A stretch of DNA of 64,000 nucleotides from RPQJ01 sp963823535 (lineage in GTDB: Bacteria; Pseudomonadota; Gammaproteobacteria; Steroidobacterales; Steroidobacteraceae): NCBI GenBank assembly GCA_963823535.1, contig CAWGLZ010000001.1, positions 496,001-560,000 on the forward strand, given 5' to 3'. The notes under the pieces were generated by a model. The model saw nothing but the letters and a program-made list of their open reading frames with translations. It was not told where the DNA came from and ran no database searches. Positions 55,084-63,558 of this stretch are shown one piece after another. A program made the translations under genes and the position numbers. The stretch's first letter is position 1, and every line of letters starts with the position of its first letter.

Positions 55084-56337
55084 ATGTTTCCCGCCAGCAT
55101 GAAGATTGCCGGGTTCGATCCCGAACTCGCGACCGCGCTCGACCACGAGCGCATCCGCCAGGAAGACCACATCGAACTCATCGCGTCGGAGAACTACGCC
55201 AGCCCGCGTGTGCTCGAGGCCCAAGGCTCCGTGCTCACGAATAAATATGCCGAGGGGTACCCGGCCAAGCGTTACTACGGGGGCTGCGAGTACGTCGACG
55301 TTGCCGAGCAGCTCGCCATCGAGCGGGCCCGGCGGCTCTTCGGCGCGGACTATGCGAACGTCCAGCCGCACTCCGGTTCGCAGGCCAACGCCGCGGCCTA
55401 CCTCGCGCTCATCAAGCCGGGCGACACACTGCTCGGCATGAGTCTCGACCACGGCGGGCACCTGACGCACGGTGCCAAGGTCAATTTCTCCGGGAAGATC
55501 TTCAACGCCGTCCAGTACGGGCTCGATACCGCGACTGGCGAGATCGACTACGCGCAGGTCGAGCGCCTTGCGCTCGAGCACCGGCCCCGGCTGGTCATTG
55601 CGGGCTTCTCGGCGTACTCGCGCGTGGTGGACTGGGCACGTTTCCGCGAGATTGCCGACTCGGTCGACGCGTACTTCCTGGTGGACATGGCCCACGTGGC
55701 GGGCCTCGTCGCGGCCGGCGTCTACCCGAGCCCGATCCCGTTCGCCGACGTCGTCACGACCACGACGCACAAGACCCTGCGCGGGCCGCGCGGGGGGCTG
55801 ATCCTCGCCCGGGCCAACGAGGAGATCACGAAGAAGCTGAATTCACTGATCTTCCCGGGCACGCAGGGCGGGCCCTTGATGCACGTGATCGCGGCCAAGG
55901 CGGTCGCATTCCTCGAGGCGTTGCAGCCGGAGTTCAAGGATTACCAGCGGCAGGTCATCGCCAATGCTCGGGCGATGGCGACGACGCTGATCGCGCGCGG
56001 TTACCGGATCGTGTCCGGCGGCACGGACAACCACCTGTTCCTCGTCGATCTCATCGAGCGCAACGTCACGGGCAAGGATGCGGACGCCGCGCTCGGGCGC
56101 GCGCACATCACGGTCAACAAGAACACCGTTCCTAACGACCCGCGTTCGCCCTTCGTGACCAGCGGCCTGCGGATCGGGACGCCGGCCGTGACCACCCGCG
56201 GGTTCGGGGAGGCCGAGGTCGTGCAGCTCGCCGGCTGGATCGCCGACGTGCTGGACGACGTGGGGAACGAGGCGGTCATCGAGCGCACGCGGCAATCCGT
56301 GCTCGAAATCTGCCGCCGGTTCCCGGTCTACGGCTGA
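55084..56337 (+). CDS. glyA: serine hydroxymethyltransferase
   Basis: PLP enzyme converting serine and tetrahydrofolate to glycine and 5,10-methylene-THF; 417 residues. The PLP lysine is K230 in VTTTTHKTLRGPRGG; ELIASENYASPRVLEAQGS and TNKYAEGYPAKRYYGGCE are classic. ATG 55084 has GGAG seven bases upstream, and TACAAT at 55052-55057 is a likely -10. First gene of a run reaching nrdR and the riboflavin genes. Confidence 0.97.
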   Translation: MFPASMKIAGFDPELATALDHERIRQEDHIELIASENYASPRVLEAQGSVLTNKYAEGYPAKRYYGGCEYVDVAEQLAIERARRLFGADYANVQPHSGSQANAAAYLALIKPGDTLLGMSLDHGGHLTHGAKVNFSGKIFNAVQYGLDTATGEIDYAQVERLALEHRPRLVIAGFSAYSRVVDWARFREIADSVDAYFLVDMAHVAGLVAAGVYPSPIPFADVVTTTTHKTLRGPRGGLILARANEEITKKLNSLIFPGTQGGPLMHVIAAKAVAFLEALQPEFKDYQRQVIANARAMATTLIARGYRIVSGGTDNHLFLVDLIERNVTGKDADAALGRAHITVNKNTVPNDPRSPFVTSGLRIGTPAVTTRGFGEAEVVQLAGWIADVLDDVGNEAVIERTRQSVLEICRRFPVYG

Positions 56338-56361
56338 ACCACGGCACGGTCGTTCCCGGCG

Positions 56362-56883
56362 ATGCACTGCCCCTTCTGCGCGCACGAGGAGACCAAGGTC
56401 ATCGATTCGCGCCTCTCGGCCGAGGGTCAGCAGGTGCGGCGGCGGCGCGAGTGCCTGAAGTGCGAGGAAAGATTCACGACCTTCGAATCGGCGGAACTCG
56501 TGATGCCGCGGGTCATCAAGAGCGACGCGACGCGCGAGCCATTCGACGAGGCCAAGATGCGGGCGGGCATGCTGCGGGCGCTCGAGAAGCGGCCGGTGTC
56601 GAGCGAGGCGGTGGACGCCGCCGTCAACCACGTCTGCCACAAGCTGCGCACGCTCGGCGAGCGCGAGGTCCCGGCACGCCTGGTCGGCGAACTCGTCATG
56701 GACGAACTGCACCGGCTCGACGAAGTCGCCTACGTCCGCTTCGCGTCCGTCTACCGGAGCTTCCAGGACGTCGATGCGTTCCGCGAGGAGATCGAGCAAC
56801 TGCGGCATCGTCGTCCGCGCACCGTCGAGGACGTGCAACTCGGCCTGTGGTCTCAGCCCGAGCCCGAGGGCCGCAAGAAGTGA
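56362..56883 (+). CDS. nrdR: transcriptional repressor NrdR
   Basis: Nucleotide-sensing repressor of ribonucleotide reductase genes, 173 residues. The N-terminal zinc ribbon has C3-C6 and C31-C34 (MHCPFCAHEE and RRRECLKCEERFTTFE) and is followed by the ATP-cone (PRVIKSDATREPFDEAKMRAG). It lies 24 bases after glyA and its TGA overlaps the ribD GTG, the conserved glyA-nrdR-rib order. Confidence 0.97.
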   Translation: MHCPFCAHEETKVIDSRLSAEGQQVRRRRECLKCEERFTTFESAELVMPRVIKSDATREPFDEAKMRAGMLRALEKRPVSSEAVDAAVNHVCHKLRTLGEREVPARLVGELVMDELHRLDEVAYVRFASVYRSFQDVDAFREEIEQLRHRRPRTVEDVQLGLWSQPEPEGRKK

Positions 56884-57995
56884 CGACGTTCGACGCCGAC
56901 GACCACCATCACATGGTGCGGGCCCTGGAGCTGGCCCGGCAGGGCCTGTACTCGACCCCGCCCAATCCCAGCGTCGGCTGCGTCCTGGCGCGCTGGGGCC
57001 AGGTCGTCGGCGAGGGGCATCATCAGCGCGCTGGCGAACCGCACGCCGAGGTGGTCGCACTGCGCGAGGCCGGCGTGGCGGCGCGCGGGTCCACGGCCTA
57101 CGTGACGCTCGAGCCGTGCTCGCACCATGGGCGCACGCCGCCGTGCACCGACGCGCTGGTCGCGGCGGGCGTGCGACGGGTCGTGGTGGCGATGCGCGAC
57201 CCGAACCCGCGCGTCAACGGGGCCGGGCTGGCGCAGCTGGAGCAGGCGGGAATCCTGACGGCGTATGGCCTGCTGGCAGGCGAGGCCGCCGAGATCAACC
57301 GGGGGTTCGTCCGGCGCATGCTCACCGGACGGCCCTGGGTCACGCTCAAGCTCGGTGCCAGCCTCGACGGGCGGACGGCGCTGGCGGACGGCACCAGCAA
57401 GTGGATCACGGGTGAGCGGGCGAGGGCGGACGTGCAGCGGCTGCGTGCGCGCTCCTCTGCGATCATCTCCGGCAGTGGCACGGTGCTCGCCGATGACCCG
57501 CTGCTGACCGTCCGGGATCCCGACCTCGACCTTCGCGGCCGGCGGCCGCTGCGGGTGGTGCTCGATTCGCAGCTGAGGACGCCCCCGACGTCGCAGGTCC
57601 TGTGCTTCGCGGGGTCGACCATGATCCTCACACGCGACGCGTCGTCGCCGCTGGCGGAAGCACTGCGTGCGGTGGGGGCGCGCGTCGAGTCCGTGGGCGC
57701 GGACGAGGCCGGCCTCGACCTCGAGGCGGTGCTCGACCGGCTCGGGGAACTCGAATGCAACGAGGTGCTGGTCGAGGCCGGGCCGACGCTCGCCGGCGAA
57801 TTCGTCCGCAGGGGACTCTTGGACGAGATCGTCGTCTACATGGCGCCGGTCGTTCTCGGCGACGTGGCGCGCGGGCTGTTCAACCTTCCCCCGCTGCAGC
57901 GGATGTGCGACCGCTGCGAGTTCGAGTGGCGCGAGGTCACCCGTATCGGCGACGACCTGCGGCTCACGTTGCGGCCGAAGCGAGTAGGTGGCTGA
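56880..57995 (+). CDS. ribD: bifunctional riboflavin-specific deaminase/reductase RibD
   Basis: Second and third steps of riboflavin synthesis. It has 371 residues with an N-terminal zinc deaminase (HAEVVAL and EPCSHHGRTPPC) and a C-terminal NADPH reductase (TLKLGASLDGRTALADG, SKWITGERARADVQRLR). The GTG at 56880 overlaps the nrdR stop (GTGA); a later ATG at 56913 is possible but less likely. Its TGA shares one base with the ribE ATG. Confidence 0.95.
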   Translation: MTTFDADDHHHMVRALELARQGLYSTPPNPSVGCVLARWGQVVGEGHHQRAGEPHAEVVALREAGVAARGSTAYVTLEPCSHHGRTPPCTDALVAAGVRRVVVAMRDPNPRVNGAGLAQLEQAGILTAYGLLAGEAAEINRGFVRRMLTGRPWVTLKLGASLDGRTALADGTSKWITGERARADVQRLRARSSAIISGSGTVLADDPLLTVRDPDLDLRGRRPLRVVLDSQLRTPPTSQVLCFAGSTMILTRDASSPLAEALRAVGARVESVGADEAGLDLEAVLDRLGELECNEVLVEAGPTLAGEFVRRGLLDEIVVYMAPVVLGDVARGLFNLPPLQRMCDRCEFEWREVTRIGDDLRLTLRPKRVGG

Positions 57996-58594
57996 TGTTC
58001 ACGGGCATCGTGCAGGGCGTCGGGCAGGTGCGCGCCGTCGAGCCGCGCGGGGGCGACGTGACGATCTGGATCGAGGCGGGCACGGTTCCGCTCGACGGGG
58101 TGGAAATCGGCGGCAGCATCGCGGTCAACGGCGCCTGCCTGACGGCCGTGAGGCTCGAGTCCCATGCATTTGCCGCCGACGTGTCGCGCGAGACCCTGTC
58201 GCTCACGACGGCCGGGGACTGGGTCGAGGGCACGCGCGTCAACCTCGAGAAGGCGCTCACCGCGGGCCAGGCCCTCGGTGGCCATTACGTCACCGGACAC
58301 GTCGACGGCGTGGGGCAGGTGGTCTCGCGACATGACGACGCCCGGTCGGTCCGCGTCGGGTTCGAGGTTCCGGCCGAACTGGCACGCTACGTCGCCCGCA
58401 AGGGCTCGATCTGCGTCGACGGGGTCAGCCTCACGGTGAACGGCGTGTCGGGCTGCTCGTTCGACGTAAATCTCGTGCCGCATACCCTGCAGGCGACGAT
58501 CCTGGGCGACTATCGGCCCGGGACGAGGGTCAACCTGGAGGTGGACATCATCGCCCGCTACCTGGAGCGCCTGGTCGCCGAGTCGCGCCCCTAG
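57995..58594 (+). CDS. ribE: riboflavin synthase, alpha subunit type
   Basis: Final step: dismutation of two lumazines to riboflavin. A 199-residue protein with two tandem lumazine-binding domains starting MFTGIVQGVGQV and GGHYVTGHVDGVGQV, each with its SLTV-type repeat (ACLTAV and GVSLTVNG). The ATG shares a base with the ribD stop. Confidence 0.96.
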   Translation: MFTGIVQGVGQVRAVEPRGGDVTIWIEAGTVPLDGVEIGGSIAVNGACLTAVRLESHAFAADVSRETLSLTTAGDWVEGTRVNLEKALTAGQALGGHYVTGHVDGVGQVVSRHDDARSVRVGFEVPAELARYVARKGSICVDGVSLTVNGVSGCSFDVNLVPHTLQATILGDYRPGTRVNLEVDIIARYLERLVAESRP

Positions 58595-58676
58595 GGGTTC
58601 GGCGGGCGAGCGGTCCTGCCTGCTACACTGCGGCGGCGCGACAGACCGGAGCGGGCACTTTGCGCCAGATATTTAT

Positions 58677-58685
58677 TGATATAAT
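58677..58685 (+). promoter_or_regulatory. extended -10 promoter of ribBA
   Basis: TGATATAAT: a perfect TATAAT (58680-58685) with the TG extension one base before it, inside a very AT-rich patch (58670-58709) in otherwise GC-rich DNA. ATTTATT and AATAAAT flank it as an inverted pair. The predicted start near 58692 leaves a leader of about 18 bases without a clear ribosome-binding site and without space for an FMN riboswitch. Confidence 0.55.
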
Positions 58686-58709
58686 TCAAATAAATACGAC
58701 ATATACTGC

Positions 58710-59819
58710 ATGCAGTCATTGAATAACATCGATGAGATTCTGGACGACATTCGCAGCGGACGAATGGTCATCCTGATGGACGACGAGGACCGGGAGAACG
58801 AGGGTGACCTCATCATGGCCGCCTCGAAGGTCCGTCCCGAGGACGTGAATTTCATGGCGCGCTTCGGTCGGGGCCTCATCTGCCTGACCTTGACGCGCAA
58901 CCGGTGCCGCCAGCTGCGGCTGCCGCTCATGGTGAGCGACACCGACCTGGATCACGGGACCAACTTCACGGTCTCGATCGAGGCCGCCGAGGGCGTGACG
59001 ACGGGAATTTCGGCATACGACCGGGCCCACACGATCCGCACGGCCGTCGCGCCGGACGCCCGCCCCGAGGATCTGCGGCAACCTGGGCACATTTTCCCCC
59101 TGATGGCACAGCCCGGCGGCGTGCTGACGCGGGCCGGCCACACCGAGGCGGGCTGCGACCTCGTGCGCATCGCGGGACTGGAGCCGGCGGCCGTCATCGT
59201 CGAGATCCTGAACGAGGACGGTACGATGGCCCGGCGCCCGCAACTCGAGGCGTTCGCGCGCGAGCACGAGCTCAAGATCGGCACCATCGCCGACCTGATC
59301 CGCTATCGACTCGAGAAGGAACGCTCGGTCGAGCGCATCGCCGAACGCGAGATCGAGACGGACTTCGGCGCGTTCCGCCTGCACTGCTACGAGGACCACG
59401 TGAATGGCACCGTGCACCTCGCACTGGTGCGCGGCCGTCTCGACCAGGCGACGGCGCCGCTGGTACGTGTACACCTCAAGGACACGGTGCGGGACCTCGT
59501 CGGCGCCCGCGAGGTGGGCCACAGCTGGACGTTGCGCAGCGCGATGCAGCGCGTGGCCCGCGACGGCACCGGTGTCGTGGTGCTGCTGCGGCCGCACGAG
59601 AGCCCGCTCGAGATCGCCGAGGCCGTGCGGTCGACCGAAAGGTCGACGGTAGTCGGCAAGGCGCGCGGCTCGCAGGTGTTGCGTACCTACGGCATCGGCG
59701 CGCAGATCCTGAAAGATCTCGGCATCACGCACATGCGGGTGCTGAGCGCGCCCAAGCAGATGCACGGGCTCTCGGCCTTCGGGCTCGAAGTGACCGAATA
59801 CGTCGACGAAGCGAGCTGA
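58710..59819 (+). CDS. ribBA: 3,4-dihydroxy-2-butanone 4-phosphate synthase with degenerate GTP cyclohydrolase II domain
   Basis: A 369-residue protein. The N-terminal RibB half (about 1-200) is intact: ILMDDEDRENEGDL, DLDHGTNFTVSIEA, HIFPLMAQPGG and RAGHTEAGCDL. The C-terminal half (about 208-369) has the RibA fold signature DFGAFRLHCYEDHVNG and LRTYGIGAQILKDLGI. However, the zinc-binding cysteines of GTP cyclohydrolase II are missing: the RVHSECLTGD-like place reads RVHLKDTVRD. So it probably supplies only the butanone-phosphate step; a separate RibA is needed elsewhere. Such fusions are known in many proteobacteria. Confidence 0.94.
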   Translation: MQSLNNIDEILDDIRSGRMVILMDDEDRENEGDLIMAASKVRPEDVNFMARFGRGLICLTLTRNRCRQLRLPLMVSDTDLDHGTNFTVSIEAAEGVTTGISAYDRAHTIRTAVAPDARPEDLRQPGHIFPLMAQPGGVLTRAGHTEAGCDLVRIAGLEPAAVIVEILNEDGTMARRPQLEAFAREHELKIGTIADLIRYRLEKERSVERIAEREIETDFGAFRLHCYEDHVNGTVHLALVRGRLDQATAPLVRVHLKDTVRDLVGAREVGHSWTLRSAMQRVARDGTGVVVLLRPHESPLEIAEAVRSTERSTVVGKARGSQVLRTYGIGAQILKDLGITHMRVLSAPKQMHGLSAFGLEVTEYVDEAS

Positions 59820-59830
59820 AGGACCCCGGC

Positions 59831-60307
59831 ATGGACAACATCCGTACCCTCAATGGCGACCTCCTGGCACGCGACCTCCGGTTCGCGATCGTGGCCGCGC
59901 GCTTCAACGACATGATCGTCGATTCGCTGATCCGTGGCGCCGTCGATGCCCTGCTGCGCCACGGTGCGACGGAGAAGCAGGTCGAGCTCATCCGCGTGCC
60001 CGGGGCCTACGACCTGCCGTTCGTGGTCCGGCGGGTTGCCACGAGCAAGCGCTACGACGCGATCGTCGCTCTGGGCGCGGTGATCCGCGGAGCCACGCCC
60101 CACTTCGATCACGTGGCGGGCCAGTGTGCATCGGGCCTGGCCCGCGTGGCCGACGACACCGGCGTGCCCGTCGCCTTCGGCGTGCTGACGACGGATACCA
60201 TCGAGCAGGCCATCGAGCGGGCGGGTACCAAGGCGGGCAACAAGGGTGCCGACGCCGCACTCTGCGCGCTGGAACTCGCCAACCTGCTCAAGCGCCTCGG
60301 CGCCTGA
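59831..60307 (+). CDS. ribH: 6,7-dimethyl-8-ribityllumazine synthase
   Basis: Penultimate step of riboflavin synthesis; 158 residues. FAIVAARFND, VPGAYDLPFVVRRVATSKRY, ALGAVIRGATPHFDHVA and VAFGVLTTDTIEQAIERAG are the active-site signatures of the icosahedral lumazine synthases. It starts 11 bases after ribBA and is followed after two bases by nusB. Confidence 0.97.
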   Translation: MDNIRTLNGDLLARDLRFAIVAARFNDMIVDSLIRGAVDALLRHGATEKQVELIRVPGAYDLPFVVRRVATSKRYDAIVALGAVIRGATPHFDHVAGQCASGLARVADDTGVPVAFGVLTTDTIEQAIERAGTKAGNKGADAALCALELANLLKRLGA

Positions 60308-60309
60308 CG

Positions 60310-60771
60310 ATGACCCGCCGCCCCGACCGTTCCGGCCGTGCACGCAGCCTGTCGCGAAAGCTCGCGATGCAGGCGCTGTACCAGTGGCAGCTCACCGGCC
60401 AGAGCGCCGCCGAGCTGCGCAACCAGTTTGCCGAAGCGGAAGGGTATGCCGATGCCGATGCGCAGTACTTCGGCGAACTGCTGCAGGCGGTGACCGAGGG
60501 CGCCGCGGGGCTCGACGAGGAACTCGCGGGCTTGATCGACCGGCCCGTCGCGCAGCTCGACCCGGTCGAGCGGGCGGTGCTGCTCCTCGGCCTGCATGAA
60601 CTCGGGCAGCGCCTCGACGTGCCCTATCGCGTGGTGATCAACGAAGGCGTCGAGCTGGCCAAGCGATTCGGCGCGACCGACGGCCACAAGTTCGTGAACG
60701 CGGTACTCGATCGTGCCGCACGCCGACACCGGGCCGCCGAGCAGGCCGCGGCCGGCGCGACGCGCGGCTGA
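60310..60771 (+). CDS. nusB: transcription antitermination protein NusB
   Basis: All-helical RNA-binding factor (with NusE/S10) in rRNA antitermination, 153 residues. It begins with the basic RSLSRKLAMQALYQWQLTGQ and keeps ELLLGLHEL-like (VERAVLLLGLHELGQRL), PYRVVINEGVELAKRFG and HKFVNAVLDRAARR. The ribH-nusB-thiL-pgpA order is as in E. coli. Confidence 0.95.
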   Translation: MTRRPDRSGRARSLSRKLAMQALYQWQLTGQSAAELRNQFAEAEGYADADAQYFGELLQAVTEGAAGLDEELAGLIDRPVAQLDPVERAVLLLGLHELGQRLDVPYRVVINEGVELAKRFGATDGHKFVNAVLDRAARRHRAAEQAAAGATRG

Positions 60772-60783
60772 CCGGGTGCCGCA

Positions 60784-61737
60784 ATGCCGCTCGGCGAGTT
60801 CGACCTGATCGAACGGTATTTCACGCGGGCCAGCACGCGGGAAGACGTGCTGCTCGGCGTGGGCGACGACGCGGCGGTGCTCGAGGTCCCGGCGGACCGG
60901 GCGCTGGTCGTGGCCACGGACACGCTGGTCGAGGGCCGGCATTTCCTGGCTGACGCCCCGGCTGAATCCGTCGGTCACCAGGCGCTCGCCGTCAACCTGA
61001 GCGACCTCGCCGCGATGGGCGCCGAGCCCGCCTGGGCGCTGCTGTCGCTGTCGCTGCCGGCGGCCGACGAGACCTGGCTGCGGGGATTCTCCGCAGGCCT
61101 GTACGGACTCGCGGAGCGGCACGGGGTTGCGCTGGTCGGCGGGGACACGGTTCGCGGGCCCCGCGTCATCTCCATCACCGCCCTCGGATTCGTGGACGGG
61201 GCCAAGGCGCTGCGGCGCAGCGGTGCGCGTGCCGGCGACCTGCTCTACGTTTCAGGCTGGCCCGGCGAAGCAGCGGCGGGCCTGGAGGCCCTGCGAGGCG
61301 GCGCCGGGCGCGATGCGCCGGATCCGCTGGTGCAGCGTTACCTCTACGCCGAGCCCCGGGTGGCGCTGGGACGGGCGCTGCAGGGGCGCGCGAGCGCCGC
61401 CATGGACGTTTCCGACGGGCTGCTCGGCGATCTCGGCAAGCTCTGCGCTGCGAGCGGCGTCGGCGCGCGCCTCGACCTCGAGCGCCTGCCCGTCTCGGCA
61501 GAACTACTGCGCCGTCACGCCACCGCGGAGCGCGAGCGGTTCGTGCTGTTCGGCGGCGACGACTACGAACTGCTCTTCACGCTGCCGGCGGCCGAGGCGA
61601 AGCGCCTCGAGGCGGCTTGGTCCGGCGCGCTCCCCGTGCACTGCATCGGAGAGATCGAGGGCGGCGGCGGGGTGCGCTGTACGCGCAACGGGGTTCCGGC
61701 GAGCGTGACCGGGGGTGGCTATGACCACTTCGCCTGA
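60784..61737 (+). CDS. thiL: thiamine-monophosphate kinase
   Basis: Phosphorylates thiamine phosphate to the active cofactor; 317 residues. AIR-synthase-like fold with GEFDLIERYFTRAS, GVGDDAAVLE, HFLADAPAESVGHQALAVNL and SDLAAMGAEPAWALLSL, and the metal site AMDVSDGLLGDL. Its 3' end overlaps pgpA by 17 bases. Confidence 0.96.
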   Translation: MPLGEFDLIERYFTRASTREDVLLGVGDDAAVLEVPADRALVVATDTLVEGRHFLADAPAESVGHQALAVNLSDLAAMGAEPAWALLSLSLPAADETWLRGFSAGLYGLAERHGVALVGGDTVRGPRVISITALGFVDGAKALRRSGARAGDLLYVSGWPGEAAAGLEALRGGAGRDAPDPLVQRYLYAEPRVALGRALQGRASAAMDVSDGLLGDLGKLCAASGVGARLDLERLPVSAELLRRHATAERERFVLFGGDDYELLFTLPAAEAKRLEAAWSGALPVHCIGEIEGGGGVRCTRNGVPASVTGGGYDHFA

Positions 61738-62224
61738 GCCGCCGCAGGCCGTGCTCAGGCCGACCTGGCGGCACCTGGCCGACCCGGTGCATTTCCTGGC
61801 GCTCGGCTTCGGGGCCGGCCTCGCGCCCTTCGCCCCCGGGACGTTCGGCTCGCTCGTGGGCCTCGGCATCGCGCTGGCACTGGCACCGCTCGGGTTCGGG
61901 TGGAACCTCGCGGCGACCCTGGCCGCCGTCGTCGCCGGCGTCTGGATCTGCGGGGAGAGCGCACGCAGGCTCGGTGTCCACGATCACCCCGCGATCGTCT
62001 GGGACGAGGTCGCGGGCATGATGATCGCCATGCTCGCCGCGCCGGATTCGTGGTGGGGCGCGGTGCTCGCCTTCGTGCTCTTCCGCATCTTCGACATCGC
62101 CAAGCCCTGGCCGATCCGCGAGATCGATCACGGAATGCGCGGTGGAGCGGGGATTATGCTCGACGACGTACTGGCCGGCGTCTTTGCCGCGCTCGGACTA
62201 ATGCTCGTCGGCTACGTGACGTGA
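61721..62224 (+). CDS. pgpA: phosphatidylglycerophosphatase A
   Basis: Inner-membrane phosphatase in phosphatidylglycerol synthesis, 167 residues. Conserved FGAGLAPFAPGTFGSLVG, IVWDEVAGMM and FRIFDIAKPWPI, with three to four hydrophobic helices. ATG 61721 lies within the end of thiL; a GTG two codons earlier is possible. The stop overlaps the kinase GTG by four bases. Confidence 0.94.
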   Translation: MTTSPEPPQAVLRPTWRHLADPVHFLALGFGAGLAPFAPGTFGSLVGLGIALALAPLGFGWNLAATLAAVVAGVWICGESARRLGVHDHPAIVWDEVAGMMIAMLAAPDSWWGAVLAFVLFRIFDIAKPWPIREIDHGMRGGAGIMLDDVLAGVFAALGLMLVGYVT

Positions 62225-63552
62225 CAAGACAAACAGCGTTCGCAGGCACCCAGACCGCTCCGATCCTCTCCGCCCCCTCGCTGGTGCCGGAACGCATCGG
62301 CAAGTACTACGTGGTGCACGAGGTCGGGCGCGGCAGCACGGGAACGGTGTACCTGTCGCACGACCCGTTCTACGGTCGCGACGTCGCGATCAAGATGTAC
62401 CACACGACCGTCGGTGACGACGCCGAGAGCCGCAATGCCCGCCGCATGTTCATGGGCGAGGCGCACATGATCGGCAAGCTCCACCATCCGAACATCGTGC
62501 CGATCTACGATGCGGGGGAGGAAGAGGGGCGTCGCTACGTCGTCACCGAGCACATCCACGGGGCGCGGACGCTCTCGGCCTACTGTCGCTCCGGCAGCCT
62601 GCTGCCGATCGACCAGGTGGTGCAGATCCTCTACAAGTGCGCCAAGGCGCTGCACTACGCCCACTCGCGAGGTGTCGTGCACCGCGACATCAAGCCGTCG
62701 AACATCCTGCTCACGCAGGACGGCGACGTGCGCATCGTGGACTTCGGCATTGCGCTGGTGAGCGACTCGGACATCTCGCGTCTCGAGGGCGTTGCCGGCA
62801 GCCCGGCCTACATGTCGCCGGAGCAGGTGCAGGGCCACGAGCTCGATGCCCGCTCCGACCTCTATTCGCTCGGCGCAGTGATGTACGAGATGCTGTGCGG
62901 CCAGCGCCCGTTCAGGGCCGGCGCGCTCGGCAAGCTCCTGCGGCAGGTCGTGCAGTCGATGCCGGAGCCGCTGCGCGAGGTGCGACCGGAAATTCCCGAG
63001 GAACTCGAGGCCGTCGTCGCGCGTGCGCTGCAGAAGGACCGGGCCAGCCGCCATCGCAACGGTGCCGAGTTCGCCGCCGAGCTGACGCGCGTGCACCAGA
63101 AGCTGCGCCTGGCCCAGTCGGAGATCGACGACGAGGAGCGCTTCGCGGTGCTGCGCAGGCTGCGCTTCTTCCACGACTTCTCGCACGCGGAGATCCGCGA
63201 GGTGATGCGCGCGGGCTGCTGGATGGACTGCGAGCCCGGCGAGCCGGTGCTGCGCCCGGGCGACATCGACGACCGCTTCTACGTGGTCGTCTCCGGCCAG
63301 GTCCGGGTCGGTCGCGGCGGGGAGACCATCGGTCGCGTCGACGCGGGAGGCTGCTTCGGCGAGGCGGCGTTCGCCGAAGGATCGCGTCGCGATACCGTCA
63401 TCGAGGCCGAGGGCCAGGTCACGCTGCTCAAGGTCACGGCCACGCTGCTCGAGCAGGCTTCCATCGCCTGCCAGCTGCGCTTCAACAAGGTATTTCTGCG
63501 GGAACTGATCGAGCGGCTGCAGCGGGGCAGGAAGAGCAACGGACAGACGTAG
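62221..63552 (+). CDS. Ser/Thr protein kinase with C-terminal cyclic-nucleotide-binding domain
   Basis: A 443-residue soluble kinase. The kinase domain (about 28-290) has GRGSTGTVYLSHDPF, lysine 58 (VAIKMYH), HRDIKPSN (154-161), DFG (174-176) and SPAYMSPEQ. A cNMP-binding-like domain (about 315-415) follows with EPVLRPGDIDDRFYVVVSGQ and CFGEAAFAEGSRRDTV: the FGE glutamate and an arginine are present, but the usual small residue plus Ala after the Arg is replaced by Asp-Thr, so ligand binding is uncertain. No membrane segment. The GTG overlaps the pgpA stop. It is unrelated in position to the kinase operon at 1-3 kb. Confidence 0.88.
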   Translation: MTRQTAFAGTQTAPILSAPSLVPERIGKYYVVHEVGRGSTGTVYLSHDPFYGRDVAIKMYHTTVGDDAESRNARRMFMGEAHMIGKLHHPNIVPIYDAGEEEGRRYVVTEHIHGARTLSAYCRSGSLLPIDQVVQILYKCAKALHYAHSRGVVHRDIKPSNILLTQDGDVRIVDFGIALVSDSDISRLEGVAGSPAYMSPEQVQGHELDARSDLYSLGAVMYEMLCGQRPFRAGALGKLLRQVVQSMPEPLREVRPEIPEELEAVVARALQKDRASRHRNGAEFAAELTRVHQKLRLAQSEIDDEERFAVLRRLRFFHDFSHAEIREVMRAGCWMDCEPGEPVLRPGDIDDRFYVVVSGQVRVGRGGETIGRVDAGGCFGEAAFAEGSRRDTVIEAEGQVTLLKVTATLLEQASIACQLRFNKVFLRELIERLQRGRKSNGQT

Positions 63553-63558
63553 CGATCG

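Noticed and set aside
58595..58709. Possible FMN riboswitch before ribBA
   Set aside because: The spacer is 115 bases and none of the conserved RFN-element blocks (such as the AGGGTCGGGG and CCCACCGGCGGT-like parts) is present.
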